45,660 bases of DNA, taken from the NCBI GenBank assembly GCA_900404475.1, contig OUQQ01000094.1, positions 1-45,660 on the forward strand. The letters run 5' to 3'. Both the position numbers and the translations under genes were made by a program. This stretch comes from Spongospora subterranea. Its lineage: Eukaryota; Endomyxa; Phytomyxea; Plasmodiophorida; Plasmodiophoridae. Below, one piece after another: positions 33,924 to 45,075 of the stretch. The notes under the pieces are model-generated. The model had not been told where the DNA came from. It saw nothing but the letters and a program-made list of their open reading frames with translations, and did not search any database. The stretch's first letter is position 1; each line of letters opens with the position of its first letter.

Positions 33924-36487
33924 GTTCGACGAACTTCACGAGGTTGAAACTTCCGATATTCAGACCGAATTGGAAGAACTTGAAGGTGAAAGTTTAGCCG
34001 AGACAGATCCATCAGGTATTGCCATTCTCCGGTCTCACTTGGACAATCTACTTGGCTGACGACAACTGCGCCTAGAATCTGTCATTGGAACTTTACGGTA
34101 TCTTCCGCCCCAGGTAAAACCAAAAACTTGGCTGAAATGCCGGCGGTTTTAACAAAGAATAACAGGCGAAAGCTAGCAAATGTGTGAATGCGCCAACGTT
34201 TGAAGGTCAAGTTGAATATCACGCGGCGACATCACTCATTAATAGCCATGTTCGTCGTTGAGTCATCATTGCCTCGACCATGGGCTGAACATGCTTGCCC
34301 TTCAGCAATGGATAAAGTGCTGGGTCCAGGTCATAGGATGCCAAATGCTGTTTTGGCAGAAAAAAGATAGCGCCAAACCCCAAGATTCTACCTTCATCAC
34401 ATGGGCCCTGAACCCATCGTCGTACATAGAGGCGGCGCCAGATCAGTCGGTCATGTTGGCCAAGGTCAGCTCAGACGGTGGCGCTGCCGAGTCCCACGCA
34501 GACAGGCTGAAGAAAGAGTTCGCATTGCACTATCGGCATTATTCGGAGAGGGAATTGACTGAGCACATGATCAAGGTGATGACGCCAGGTACCACCGTCA
34601 TATTTCGCTGCCAATCCGAGCAGCAGAAGCTGGCCTTCCTCGCCGGGATCGAGGCCAGCCTTCGACCCATATTCGGCGAGGAGCTCTGGGGCGAAAAGGC
34701 GGACGCGGCGAAAAAGGTGCAGCCGTTGATCAAGAAGCAAATCTTCACCCAACGATACCGCATGGAGGTCATTCTTCAATCATTAAAGAAAGCTGTACGT
34801 AATCGTTATTCAACAACATGTTCCGTTAACGGGATATGGCGCAGGGGTTGGTAAACGCTGCTTCATCCATGTTAGCGTCCAGCGCCAAGAAATTTCAGGG
34901 AATCGTTACGATCGCTGAAATCGGTCAAGAACCTTCGAAAGCCCAAAGTTTCTTCATGATCCTCCACGACACTGCCTTGTATGTTCTCTGGCTATCAGGC
35001 CTTCATCTAGAAAATCGTTGATTATATTTTAGATACTGGTTTGCGAATTCGAATTCTCCCAGGCCGGACTCGTTCATGCCTCTAAATTACGCCAGGATCA
35101 GCCTTGATACCGATCGCGTTAGTGCTGGGAACTGGAGTTTCATCCTGACGACCCCGTTGCGGTCGTTGACCGTCACGACTCGGCACGCCATCGCATTGTG
35201 TGAATGGTTTCAAGGTTGGGCATTTGTCAGAACAACCTGAGACATGGTTCTGAATACGATGACGAAGCTATTAAGAGGGTGACTAATGAGAAGCACCCTA
35301 CCGATGATGTTGCGGGGACAACTAACCTCCTTCGCCAGCGAAAGCTTAGCATGTTTTCTGCACTGCTTCGCGGTGGGAATTTTGACGTCCAAATCCCACG
35401 AAGCGATCTGGATTTAGTCTTGGTGGACGATATGCCCAACGCTGCCATGTTTAGCTTTGGCTCACCCCGAGAAATGAATCGCCTGCTCTCCCGAATAGTT
35501 GATCTGAGAGTGTCGGGGATCACTCTACCGGACCTGTTGAAAAGCGCAAAAGCCATCGCATTTCTGGATAAATCGTTAGGTTAGTTCAAGGTCGCCCTGA
35601 TATCGTTTGGAAAAGCGTTTAAACATCGCTCCTCGTAGACCGAGTTCCCAGACGGATCATGAGCTGCCTTATGGATCTGATGTACCAAACAGAATATACG
35701 AAGGACACCAGACAGGCGGTTCACGCGTTGGTTGAACTAGATCCATCTTCGGAACCATCAGCAGCTTTGGTGGAAATCCTCCAATCTGACCAGAAACCCG
35801 ATATAGATCATATAAAGCAGGTTTTCCCAAACAAGAACTTGTTGCAATATTTTTCGACGTACTTATGTTTTCAATTAGGTTTTGCAGATCAGTTTGCAGC
35901 CGTCAATTTCAGCCTTGCGATCAAAACCGGAATTTCGCATGGTCGTGCAAGAAATCCTACAAATCGGTGCCGATTTGATTGAACCCGTTACTTTCGAAAG
36001 TGTGCAAATGCATCGGTTCATACGATACTTGCTCCAATTGATCTAATCGATATACAGATCCGTCGTCGCAACTCGTGCTGGTGATCACAGACCAGAAATC
36101 CAAAAAATCCCAGGTTGCGGTTCTCGACCCAAGCCAGTCCTGCGTCACTGTTGGTCGCGATTGCAGCAATGATATCGTTCTCAGCGATAAGCATGTCTCC
36201 CGTTCGCATGTGCGTTTAGTCTACGCTCAGACTCGTAAGCGCTATCACAGATAAAACGACTATTCGGGTTTAACTCCGATTCGTTCTCAGACGTCGAAAT
36301 ATTCGACTTGGGATCGTCGACCGGAATCATTGTTAATGGCGTCCCAGTTAAGCATTGCTCGTTGGTCCCAGGTGATACGTTCACGTTAGGCTCGACAGAT
36401 ATCAGCTTTCAATTGCGGGAACGCACAGGGAGCAGGCTCCTGTCAAAAGTAATGCGAACGTTCAGCCACGCTTCGTTGAGGAATTAA
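33904..36487 (+). CDS. PH-PH-helical-FHA protein (probable signalling adaptor)
   Basis: Eleven exons: 33904-34015, 34076-34113, 34166-34249, 34306-34794, 34845-34978, 35033-35214, 35268-35574, 35652-35820, 35900-35999, 36058-36234, 36291-36487; 662 aa with every phase matched. An acidic N-terminus (TELEELEGESLAE) precedes a first PH-like domain (QWIKCWVQVIGCQMLFWQKK ... TTVIFRCQSEQQKLAFLAGI) at about 79-190. A second, better one (SFFMILHDTALYWFANS ... AIALCEWFQ) lies at about 260-348. A helical segment follows. The C-terminal FHA domain at about 545-650 has the G-R, S-x-x-H and N-G residues that bind phosphothreonine: VTVGRD, HVSRSH and SSTGIIVNG. PH domains suggest membrane phosphoinositide binding and FHA suggests recruitment to phosphorylated partners. 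I know no named orthologue. An in-frame TGA at 34057-34059 is inside intron 1. Confidence 0.8.
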
Positions 36488-36675
36488 TAAACTGTGCTCG
36501 TGAAATTGGCCGATCGGGAGAACATAGAGGAAAAAGCGAATACAATAGATCGACACTATTAAGGTCGGGTCAATTTGTATTCAAAACGGGTATTGGACAA
36601 TTGCAAAGTGATATCGCGCCTTCGCGAAATGATTAAATTTCAAGTAAAAAAAAATGTAATGACAAATAATAATGC

Positions 36676-37095
36676 TTGAAATGTTTGTCTCAGTTCCTTT
36701 CGACACCACGTTCTGTGTGTTCAAACCACGAAAACAGTCTCATTTGTCGAATTTACTTCTCGAACGACACTATCGACGAAGCCCTAGGACAAATCGCATC
36801 GCGTGCGTTTAGCTCAACTTTTTACCGGAGTCTCCGAGCTGACCAGGAACCGGCGGAGGTGAACCCTGATAAACCACGAGCAGCAAAACACCTCGTTCCG
36901 ACATCAAAATCTGAACAATATAAGTGGGTCGAACAACCGGTCTTCGACGATCATCAACACGATACGCAGTGTATGTACACGCAGTTTTTGACCAGCCTTC
37001 CAGCTGAGGCTGCTCTCCCACTCACCGCTGTTACACTCTGCTCTTATCGAGTGGTTGCGCAGATACACTCTGAAGTGTCGATCCTTTTTTGCTGA
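36676..37095 (+). pseudogene. Possible M16 (insulinase-like) peptidase fragment
   Basis: An open frame whose first half (NHENSLICRIYF ... FSSTFYRSLRADQ) resembles the C-terminal M16 element with 'N-x-E-N-x-x-x-x-Y ... F-x-x-LR'. The QLGY sequence expected right after it is absent and a Pro/Lys-rich polar stretch follows. No zinc-binding HxxEH is present anywhere near. It could be a relic, a short exon of an unresolved gene, or chance. Confidence 0.28.
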
Positions 37096-37117
37096 TCAGA
37101 TCCTGTTGTTCATTTAC

Positions 37118-38377
37118 ATGTATTCTGGCGTGGCGGGGCCAATGAGTCCTAAGAAAGGAGCACGCGCTGATGCCGATCAAGCTCGTAATCCGCTGGAGGG
37201 CATTGCTCTACCGGATGAAGCCGATCTGATCAATGATGATTGTACGAGACCATTTGTGTCCGCTTGTTATCAGTGATAGATGATATACGTTTATCAGATC
37301 CTGACCAACTTGGGATCGATGATGATGATTTTCCGGTTGGTCAAATGAGTTCATCGTGTACGCATTGACTTTTCTTGAGCGTCTTCAACTACTCATACTA
37401 CACCATATTGTTGCAGATGCACCGCCAATTGCAACTACATTCGGGAAGAAACCTGATGTCGCTTCAGGCTCTTCTGAATCTATTCGCAGTGTGATTGATC
37501 CAAATGCTAGTTTTTGGAGACTTGACTTTTATCGGGCATATTTTGATACTGACGATAAGCAGGTGACTTCTTTGTAAATTCAGTTCACGAAAGGTCAACT
37601 TGAGTCAGGTGTTTCACCGAGTATTACGATCTCTAAACCCGTTCGGGCCCCCCTTGTATGTTGATCAAAGTCTGACATCAGATGTTGAATCTGGTTCTAA
37701 GTTCCAAGCTGAAATTTGCGGTATAGTGTGTGCTCTCGGTATCGCTATCTATCCCTATTAATCCAGCTTTTTGTATATAGGACCATTCTGGATTACGACA
37801 ACACTCATAATTTTATTAGCAATACTGGGCAATTTTTCTTCTTATCTAGCTGGGGGTGGTGGTCATGATCTAGATATGAAGAAGCTGGTGGTTGCCGCTG
37901 TAGGACAGTAGTAATGTTTAATGGGACCGCGAATTTGACTTTTGCTCTCAAGTCAATTTTATACTGCTTTTTTGTTGGTGTTCCTGCAGTGATGTTTTTT
38001 TTTATTCGCCGATTGGAGCCATCGATAAAGTTGTTCGAGCTAATTAGTGTATATGGTTATTCACTGTCGGTCTTCATTCCAGCCAGCGTAAGTCGTGTCT
38101 TTATAATCTGGCTAAAATTTTCATCAATAATGTAAATGTTCTTAATCGAAGCGGTTTGTTAATTTGATATGGTTAGGTCGTGTGCATCGTTAATATTAGC
38201 ATACTCCGTTGGTCAATAATGCTCACGTCTTGGCTTTGTTCGTTATCGGTTGTTTTCAAGCATGTCACCAGTAGGCTTAGTGATGATGGAGTCATTAAGA
38301 AATGGGCGTTCATTGCATTGATTACTATCCCGCACTTAGCTATTGCGGTTTATATCAAGGTTGTTCATTTCCCATAG
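37118..38377 (+). CDS. YIPF1: Yip1-family Golgi membrane protein (YIPF1/2-like)
   Basis: Seven exons: 37118-37241, 37274-37339, 37417-37562, 37609-37720, 37781-37899, 37953-38087, 38177-38377; 300 aa, against about 306 in human YIPF1. The hydrophilic, acidic N-terminus ends in the family signature FWRLDFYRAYFDTDDKQ, followed by RSLNPFGPP and GPFWITTTLIILLAIL. Five membrane spans follow, including SILYCFFVGVPAVMFFF and the YGYSLSVFIPAS element. Yip1 proteins sit in Golgi/TGN membranes, bind Rab GTPases and shape vesicle traffic. The first intron is only 32 nt; if that is wrong, the true start lies elsewhere. ATG 37142 is an alternative start. Confidence 0.85.
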
Positions 38378-39225
38378 CTGAAATTGCATTGCCTGGATTT
38401 ATGTTTAATAAACTCAAAAAAGTTAAAAGTAAGTCTTTTACTTGAATTTCGATCACATGTTACTAAATGTAAAAACCACCAGTTTCCATCAAAATGCCTC
38501 CCACCGTATTACCAAAAAAATGAATACTTCACCTCTGATGTCCTAGCGAAGAGACCCAAGGTACAAGCACGCGTCTGAATAGGTGTCATTTTCGATACGT
38601 TAGGAGAAGGAGGAGTGACTCGTACTAATATCACGTTGAATATAGTTTTTCGTATGTTTTTCGTAATACATGCTAAGAGAGTCTTGAGCGGGGGAGCTTC
38701 TTTGTCCATGACAGACCTGGCTCTGGTTTGGGTCACGGCGACCGTCAGATCGAGAGGCTCGCTGCAGAAGCCGGTTATGTCGCTGAATAGTGAGTACTGG
38801 ACCAACGGTTCGCTTTTCAATGTTGATTGGCGCCACCTTGTCGATCAAGATGTCGCTAAGTGTCCTCTCGTCGCCATTACTGGACCTGTCAGAAATTTTT
38901 CGAATGAAGCCAGGGCTGACACAATTAACCGACTGAGCTTCTGCTCTCAATTAAACAGACCATGGAGCTATCGTCTCCGCCAGGATACGCAGGCTAAAGA
39001 CGAGGCAAGGTTGACAGGTACCAATACGCCCGGGCTTGTGAACTCGGAAGGATTAGCCTTACTACCCACACTACCGCCAGGTCGATCTCGAATGGCCGGA
39101 TCACTATTGCACTAGACTCTCGACTTTCATTTTCCTCACTTTTATTAACTGGTTTTGAGACGAGAGCCATGATCAGAAAAGGAATTTTCGCTCAAGTTAT
39201 TTCTTCTTTTTGGGTGTTTCTGGCA
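38378..39225. other. Unassigned, ORFs on both strands
   Basis: Between YIPF and the Kunitz gene. A plus frame (38615-39115, up to 166 codons) and overlapping minus frames (38509-38820, 38600-38950) are all open. The minus frame with DKEAPPLKTLLACITKNIRK has the more protein-like composition, but I could not decide on strand or structure and recognise no domain. Confidence 0.4.
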
Positions 39226-39723
39226 TCAACTGGTTACTTTCGATGTACGTGTAACTTCAGTTGACGCCCGAACCTGTTTCATTCTGTTGGCGTTAGCCCT
39301 TCCTTGAGGGGCGTATAAACAGGTTGCCATGCATGTGCTGACGTCTTGGAAGTTATTCAGCGCACCCATACAGCCTCCCCAATTGAACGGCACACATTCT
39401 CCCAACGAAATCGAAAAGGCATATCGCTTGAACTTTCCAGTGCACATTCCTGGATCCGGGTCTCCAGTGCAGTATTCGTAAAATGCATCGCTTCCTGGAA
39501 GATAGCTCATCATATTCATGATAAACTCCCTCTGTTCTTTGCTATCGTTGTCATCTTCGGTCTCCTGCGCTATGAAATCATCATCGTCATCGGCGTCCGG
39601 GATTTTATGAGTCGCCGGTGGAGCAGACAGAGTGATATTTTCTGGATCTTCCGCCATCATAATCGTTGCCGCCATCGTCAGACTAACAATGGAGAATGAT
39701 ATAATCACATAGTTGAGCATCAT
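39226..39723 (-). CDS. Secreted Kunitz/BPTI-type inhibitor domain protein
   Basis: A single exon from ATG 39723, 165 aa. Hydrophobic signal peptide (NYVIISFSIVSLTMA), then an acidic linker with a run of Asp, then one Kunitz domain at about residues 85-135. The six cysteines have exactly the canonical spacing C-x8-C-x15-C-x7-C-x12-C-x3-C, with the conserved F-x-x-GGC (FNWGGC) and NNF. The P1 residue after the second Cys is Thr (MCTGKF), not the Lys/Arg of trypsin inhibitors, so an elastase-like target or a non-inhibitory role is possible. The C-terminal tail is basic. No intron. Confidence 0.93.
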   Translation of the reverse strand: MMLNYVIISFSIVSLTMAATIMMAEDPENITLSAPPATHKIPDADDDDDFIAQETEDDNDSKEQREFIMNMMSYLPGSDAFYEYCTGDPDPGMCTGKFKRYAFSISLGECVPFNWGGCMGALNNFQDVSTCMATCLYAPQGRANANRMKQVRASTEVTRTSKVTS

Positions 39724-40414
39724 GTTTGCCAATTCGACTATCAGAATCGATCAAGTTGTACTTGCCTGGCTTGCCCCGACGATCTTTCAGTACCCACGAG
39801 AACGGTATCATGGAAGCGTGTCGACAATTCTTCATCAAGTCTAACTGATATCTTGCTGATCTGAATCACATGATGCCAACATCCGTTCTGCTGGTTAATA
39901 CTGAATAAACGCCCTTGGATCGGGCAATCATGCTAACGCTTGAGATCGATTGAAAAAGTCCATGGCGAGATTTGTCGGCATTATTGTGGACCCTGTTTAT
40001 TTCAAAACTGTCGTCGGATACCCTCCCGAAACGATGCTGAGCAACTGACTGCTGAAATGGGGTACGACCCGATAACTCAACTGATCTCCCATGCATCGAG
40101 AATCAACGCCAACGGTCTCGAGTTGGCTTTGGCAGTCCAGGATTATTTACCGTTGTGGTGATTGCCAAAGATAACTGGTGTATCGCATGTCAACGGCCAC
40201 CGGTTACACTCTAATCTTACACTAATCCTACATGGCCATGGGTATCGTATGATCTGAAGAAATTGACAATACACGTTGCCTACTGTCTAGGTACTGTAGT
40301 CTACCATATCCTCCCATGCACCCTACACCCTACCGTCGCGTGTACAGCACTTGCTATTCGTTACTCTGTGCATTGTTACTCTTAGCTATGGACTTGGATC
40401 GCAGAGCCATTTAG
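39724..40414. other. Intergenic between divergent genes
   Basis: Shared upstream region of the Kunitz gene (minus) and the C1orf43-like gene (plus). A plus-strand frame at 39940-40161 (73 codons) is open, but no domain or partner exon was found. The stretch 40190-40410 appears non-coding. Confidence 0.5.
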
Positions 40415-41177
40415 ATGAGTTCTTCTAACCCATGGGGATCAATACTCCCAATACACTTCATTATTATCACCGCTCTTTTGGTGCTCGCCGTCCTTGTCAT
40501 CGTTGCCGTCATCAAGAAGCGCGCTTTGACACTGGCTAGTCAACGGGAGCGTATACCCAGGATTCGCCTGCCGGTAGGCAGGAATGATATGCCCAGAGTA
40601 AAAATCATAGATCAGGTTGCCGGTTTCATCAATAACCGGTTTTGTCGATAGAGCGTATATGCTGCAATGGTGAATCAGAGTGTCAAAGAACACAAAATCA
40701 AGGCAGGCATTGTCCCAGAATCGTATAAATGCTCAATCGCGTATTTGGCGGTGTTAAGCTAACCCCTGTGAGTAAACTGTTAGGCCAGGGGAGGGAGATC
40801 AGGGATGGGGCAGGGTATCGGTGGATCGAACAAATTTTGAAGGTGTCCATTTCAAAACGTCCATCGCGAAGTCATTTTTAGTTTTGGAAGAAGCAGCATC
40901 AGTTCCTAGACCTGGAACAAAGCATCTAGATTTTCGAACGATTCGAGATTTTGTTGCGTTAGTGATATTTGAAATTTGAAGTAAGAAGAATTTGTCCTAA
41001 TCCTGCCTTGACTGTTATAGGTACCTTCAGACCGAATTTCCTTCCATCACTGATGTTTTAGCACGAGAATACATTGATTTTTATGAGCGGGCTCGGTTTT
41101 CCCAATATCAATTTGATGTTAACGATTACAACAAATTTATGACATTAATTATGGAAATTCTCGATCGAATACAGTGA
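40415..41177 (+). CDS. C1orf43: C1orf43/NICE-3-like single-pass membrane protein
   Basis: Four exons: 40415-40597, 40679-40750, 40803-40957, 41021-41177; 188 aa, phases 0, 0 and 2. An N-terminal transmembrane helix (FIIITALLVLAVLVIVAVI) is followed at once by a basic stop-transfer (KKR) and the family's RIRLPVGRND block. The C-terminus has the conserved YIDFYERARFSQYQFDVNDY segment, which corresponds to the 'GYETARYG...F...EY' part of human C1orf43. The protein is shorter than the human one (253 aa). The human protein is Golgi/mitochondria-associated and implicated in phagocytosis; the role here is unknown. Exons 2 and 3 are the least certain part. Confidence 0.7.
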
Positions 41178-41425
41178 TTTTTTTGGGAAATTTTTTGTTA
41201 ATTGACAATGAATGGGCAGTTACTCTCATCGATTGACAGGATATGAAATCCTGCCAAAACGGTGGAACTTGCGGTCTCTCCTGCAACAAACGAAAATATT
41301 TCATGGCTGCGGTACGTATTTGAAAACTTGTTATCAAATGAAGACTTCAGTTTGTCTTCATTTGTTATGTCCTCGACTTTTGCCTCAGTAATATCAGGAT
41401 CCCATGAGTCTGCTGTCGAAAGTTT

Positions 41426-43611
41426 TCAGATAAGTTCGCTCAGCCACGAAATTCCATGAAATCCGTCTTTACCCTCAGTTTTGCACTCTTGTTCGTAAAC
41501 GATGATTTCTTTTGTCTCATCTGGGTATGTATATGTTCCAGATCGAATCCTTTTATACTTGTCGAAGGCACCGTTATATGACGTACCATCAGCCAAGATG
41601 AATACAGCTTGACCATGAGCCCGCCCATCTTTCAAATTGATACGTCAATAGCTGCACCAATCAGAAAATACTCATCAAAAGAATACCCAAGAACTCTCCT
41701 TCAATGAAAGACTTGTTATCGTCAAATAGAAATTTTCCATAGCCATTTCGTCTTCCTGCAACCCAGTTCCCACTGTACACATTTTTATTGGCGTAAACCA
41801 TTGTTCCTTCACCATTTGCTTGATCATCGCTCCAAAATCCTAAACAAGCTGTCACCTATTCCGAGTTTAACATCGATATTATGTTGAAAACCTATGTATC
41901 TTCTGTTTTGGAAACAGCATTCTCCGAAACCGCATCGTTTAGATTTCTGAAATTCCCCAGAATATACGAGCACCTGAGGTTGAATGAAGACGCCTTCACC
42001 AGACATTTGATTATCCGCCCATGAACCCTGGACCAACACAGGTGAGTATATTGTTATGGTGAATCCCAGCGAAATCATCTACCGTGTACTGATCGTGATT
42101 AGCCCATGTCATTGACCCACGTCCATGGCGATACTCTCCTATCACGTCGCCTTCATATTTACCACCATCTTTATAACAAATCGTTCCTGTTCGTCTCCCG
42201 CCATTTGCGTCACCGAACTCCCCGATAAACTTGTTGCCGGATTTAGTGAACTGAATCTCACAAGACCCTGATGTGATATATGATCACGGCCGGATAGTTT
42301 GGTATATCAAATTACCTTGTAAATAACCCGAGTTCCAAACCCCAATATGAATCTGCCCGATATCCTTGTAGATTAATTTTCCGGGCCCATGAGCGACCCC
42401 ATTCACAAAGAATCCCTCGTGACAATCTGGAGAACCACAACTCGATCACTTTCTTCACCTGATCGATTAGTAAAACATACCGCCATTAATCCAATACATA
42501 AACCCGTATCCTGATATGGTTCCATCCGAGAACTGCCCTCGATATCGGTTGTATTGAACAGGATCGCATTGCTTATCGATGCATTTGTGCAGTTCACCCC
42601 AGCCCATAATCTGCCCGTTGAAGAACTCTCCGGCGTACCGGTCACCATTACCGAACTCTAATTGCCCTAGTCCATGCTGGCTATTGAATTTCCATTGTCC
42701 TTCATACTTCATCCCGGTTTCCACATCAACCATCTTCCCGAAACCATCCACTACAAACTCCATCAACTGGTTTCCAAATAACACATCACCTTCAGGCATC
42801 TCACTCATGTCGTTTTTCCATTGTCCTTCAAAATGAACGCTCGCCAATTTATATAAACCGGACCCATGGCGCTGCCCATCAACCAGATCCCCAATCCATT
42901 CTCCTTCGCATGAGGTCAGACCCACGTCGCTGGAATATTGATCCACTTCATCTTCACGATCATCGTCATCGTCGTCATCATCGTCGACGATGTGTTCGCT
43001 CTCTTCCGTCGACTCCCTCCTCGTCAAAGCTACCTTTGACGAAACCTTAGCAATAGAGACAGTTGTACATTCGAAAACACGCTCACAGGAGTGACAGGGT
43101 TGCTTGTTAATCGCCGCCCCATGCTTGCTTGTCGTAGTGATGTCACCCACTCCTGGCAAATTTCACCAGAGTCGGATTTCAACGATATTTTCGTCTTTCC
43201 GGGGTTGAAGATGGATACAATGTGGTCAGATTGCCCACGAATCAGATAGCCGGAATTCAAAGCGCAAAATATCTCCATTGGCGACTTCTCATCGTTTCCC
43301 ATCAGAAGCTGGTTGCCTTTCAGGCGAAAGTACTTCTTCTCATACGTGTCTCTGACCTCCATGGCGTGGTTGGGTGTGCGTCCGAACTGGCAGAGCATCA
43401 GATAGCCTTCAACAATGGTGGCAGCGTTCGACATCGGAGATGGCGGAACCGCTTTTGATTGTGCTTCAACATCAGCATTAACATGTAATTTACTCATGCT
43501 CTGTGGCGAAAATGGAGTGATGTGTGCAGTAGACGCGCGCCCAGTATCTCGACCAAACAGCACATGCAAAAATCTTTCTTCAGTGATATGGGTCTTGATC
43601 GCGCTTGACAT
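41426..43611 (-). CDS. PH domain plus about 14 MORN repeats
   Basis: Seven exons on the minus strand: 43611-43087, 43045-42481, 42426-42316, 42267-42083, 42027-41892, 41839-41687, 41628-41426; 625 aa, introns 41-58 nt, all in phase. Residues about 68-163 are a PH domain (EGYLMLCQFG ... KKYFRLKGNQLL ... EWVTSLRQA). An acidic spacer with nine consecutive Asp follows. From about 205 to near the C-terminus MORN units recur, e.g. GEWIGDLVDGQRHGSGLY, YEGQWKFNSQHGLGQLEF, YAGEFFNGQIMGWGEL, YSGNWVAGRRNGYGKF. MORN/PH proteins tether to phosphoinositide membranes and act as scaffolds. In protists they mark the cell cortex, budding sites or basal-body structures. No kinase or other catalytic domain is visible. 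Confidence 0.9.
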
Positions 43612-43644
43612 CAATGAAACTTTATCAAAGTCCTCAGGTTTATT

Positions 43645-45075
43645 TTACTTGTTCATGAATATCTGGACGTAAAGCATATGAAACACAAACCGATCTGCTT
43701 TCTGAATAGAGAAGAAAATGAAGACGAACAAGATGAATCTGAAAATCGAGTCTCCGGGCTTAAGAGTCACCGATCTATATGTCCAGTTCAATGAAATTGT
43801 CGAAGACAGTGGCTGGAGACTTCTGTTTGATGAGAAGGATGGGAAGAAGATAAATAAATCAATTTCTTGGTCAATGTCATTGAGCCAAAACCTCATGATT
43901 AAGCGTCTTCTCTCGGAGTAGAGCCAAGAAGGCGACCGGTTGTTTTGAATTGTTTTCCAGTTCGTTTGGCTCAATTCCATTGACCAAGAACTTAATTTTA
44001 TCTTCTTCCCATCCTCCTCTTCGAACAGATGTTTCCAGCCATTGTCTTTGACAATTTTATTAAACTGGACATATAAATCGTTGACTCTCAAGCCCGGAAA
44101 CTCGATTTTCAGATTCATCTTCATCGTCTTGATGCTTTTCTCTATCTGTGAGTCTTGCGATCGGTCATCTTTCATCCATCTACCGTGAATCGCTTTCACG
44201 TGGCGTTGGCAGTCGACGATTCTCCAAGTATGATTATCTTTGTGCGATGCCATTTCCTGCTCTGCGGCTGCATGCCATTCATGAGCATCTGGCCGTGTCA
44301 TGGCCTCCGCGTAAGCTTTGGGGAAGTTGGTGTGGGGTGTGGTGGATTTCGAATCCGTAATCGTCGGTGATGGTCAATGGATATTGATTCGTTATTCGAA
44401 TCAACCCCCTCTTGCCCTAATTCCAGGATAGTTTCATCGTCGAACGGAAAGTCTCGTCCTACGATGATCGCAGCGGCGGTCGACGGTCGCAATATGTAGC
44501 CTTTTTAATATGGTGCGGATCCTAAGAATTGGAATTTAGTGAGGTGGATTCGATGAGCGCGCGTATACAGTACATCCAAATGGTGTTATGCTCATAATGG
44601 TCTGTCAGCTTGAACGTTCTGTTGAGGACATTGAGGCACGGGGTGTGTTGGTGTTTGATATTCTTCTGTAATAAGAAAGCGCTCATCCGGTTATTGACAT
44701 ACTCGGATCCATTGTCAGTTAACAAGGTGGTGAAGCAAAGTTTCGTCTCTGGTTGTGCATCGGTAATGAACAATTTTATTGCCTCTAAGATCTCGTCAGC
44801 GCTCTTGTGCTTCAGAAACTTGACCCATGATCGAGGTGGTGTATACTGGCAGTTGGATGTAATGTAGTATCTGTATCATTCCTTGCTGAGAATCAAGAAC
44901 AAGTCCTTTGAGATCAAATGCCCTGGTTGGTTTTGTCTGGCGTTCCTGTGGGAATGGTTTGCTTTCGTGACTTTTCATGAGCCCAGTTGTGGTGTGATCT
45001 TGACGCCTTCAGTGGACTGTTGTCAATACTTCAGTCTCTCTCTTCGATGCGGGTCCGAATCGTCGGTGCGCTAGC
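43645..45075 (-). mobile_element. Decayed copia-type (Ty1/copia) retrotransposon
   Basis: In minus-strand order: an integrase-core remnant at about 44870-44560 with KHKSADEILEAIKLF and LLTDNGSEYVNN (the second catalytic Asp context), lacking an intact downstream part; then, near 44301-44150, the N-terminal edge of the copia reverse transcriptase (HEWHAAAEQEM ... TWRIVDCQRH ... GRWMKDD). The element breaks off there: instead of the polymerase core it continues into an inverted duplication of unrelated sequence (43718-44124). Frame shifts occur throughout. No LTRs were recognised. Confidence 0.75.
43718..44124. repeat. Inverted duplication of an unknown coding segment
   Basis: Two diverged arms, about 43718-43890 (plus sense) and 43964-44124 (minus sense), are reverse complements at roughly 80 percent, with a 73-nt spacer. 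Each encodes nearly the same peptide in opposite orientation: both contain MNLKIE, PGLRV, DLYVQFN, GW and EDGKK or EKDGKK. Both arms remain open, and one minus-strand frame reads through both arms and into the copia remnant. Source gene unknown. Confidence 0.85.

Noticed and set aside
34057..34059. In-frame TGA in the PH-PH-FHA gene, possible recoding to Trp or Sec
   Set aside because: It falls in a 60-nt GT-AG intron (34016-34075) with a CTGAC branch-like site; splicing restores frame, and genes here use TGG for Trp and TGA as a real stop.
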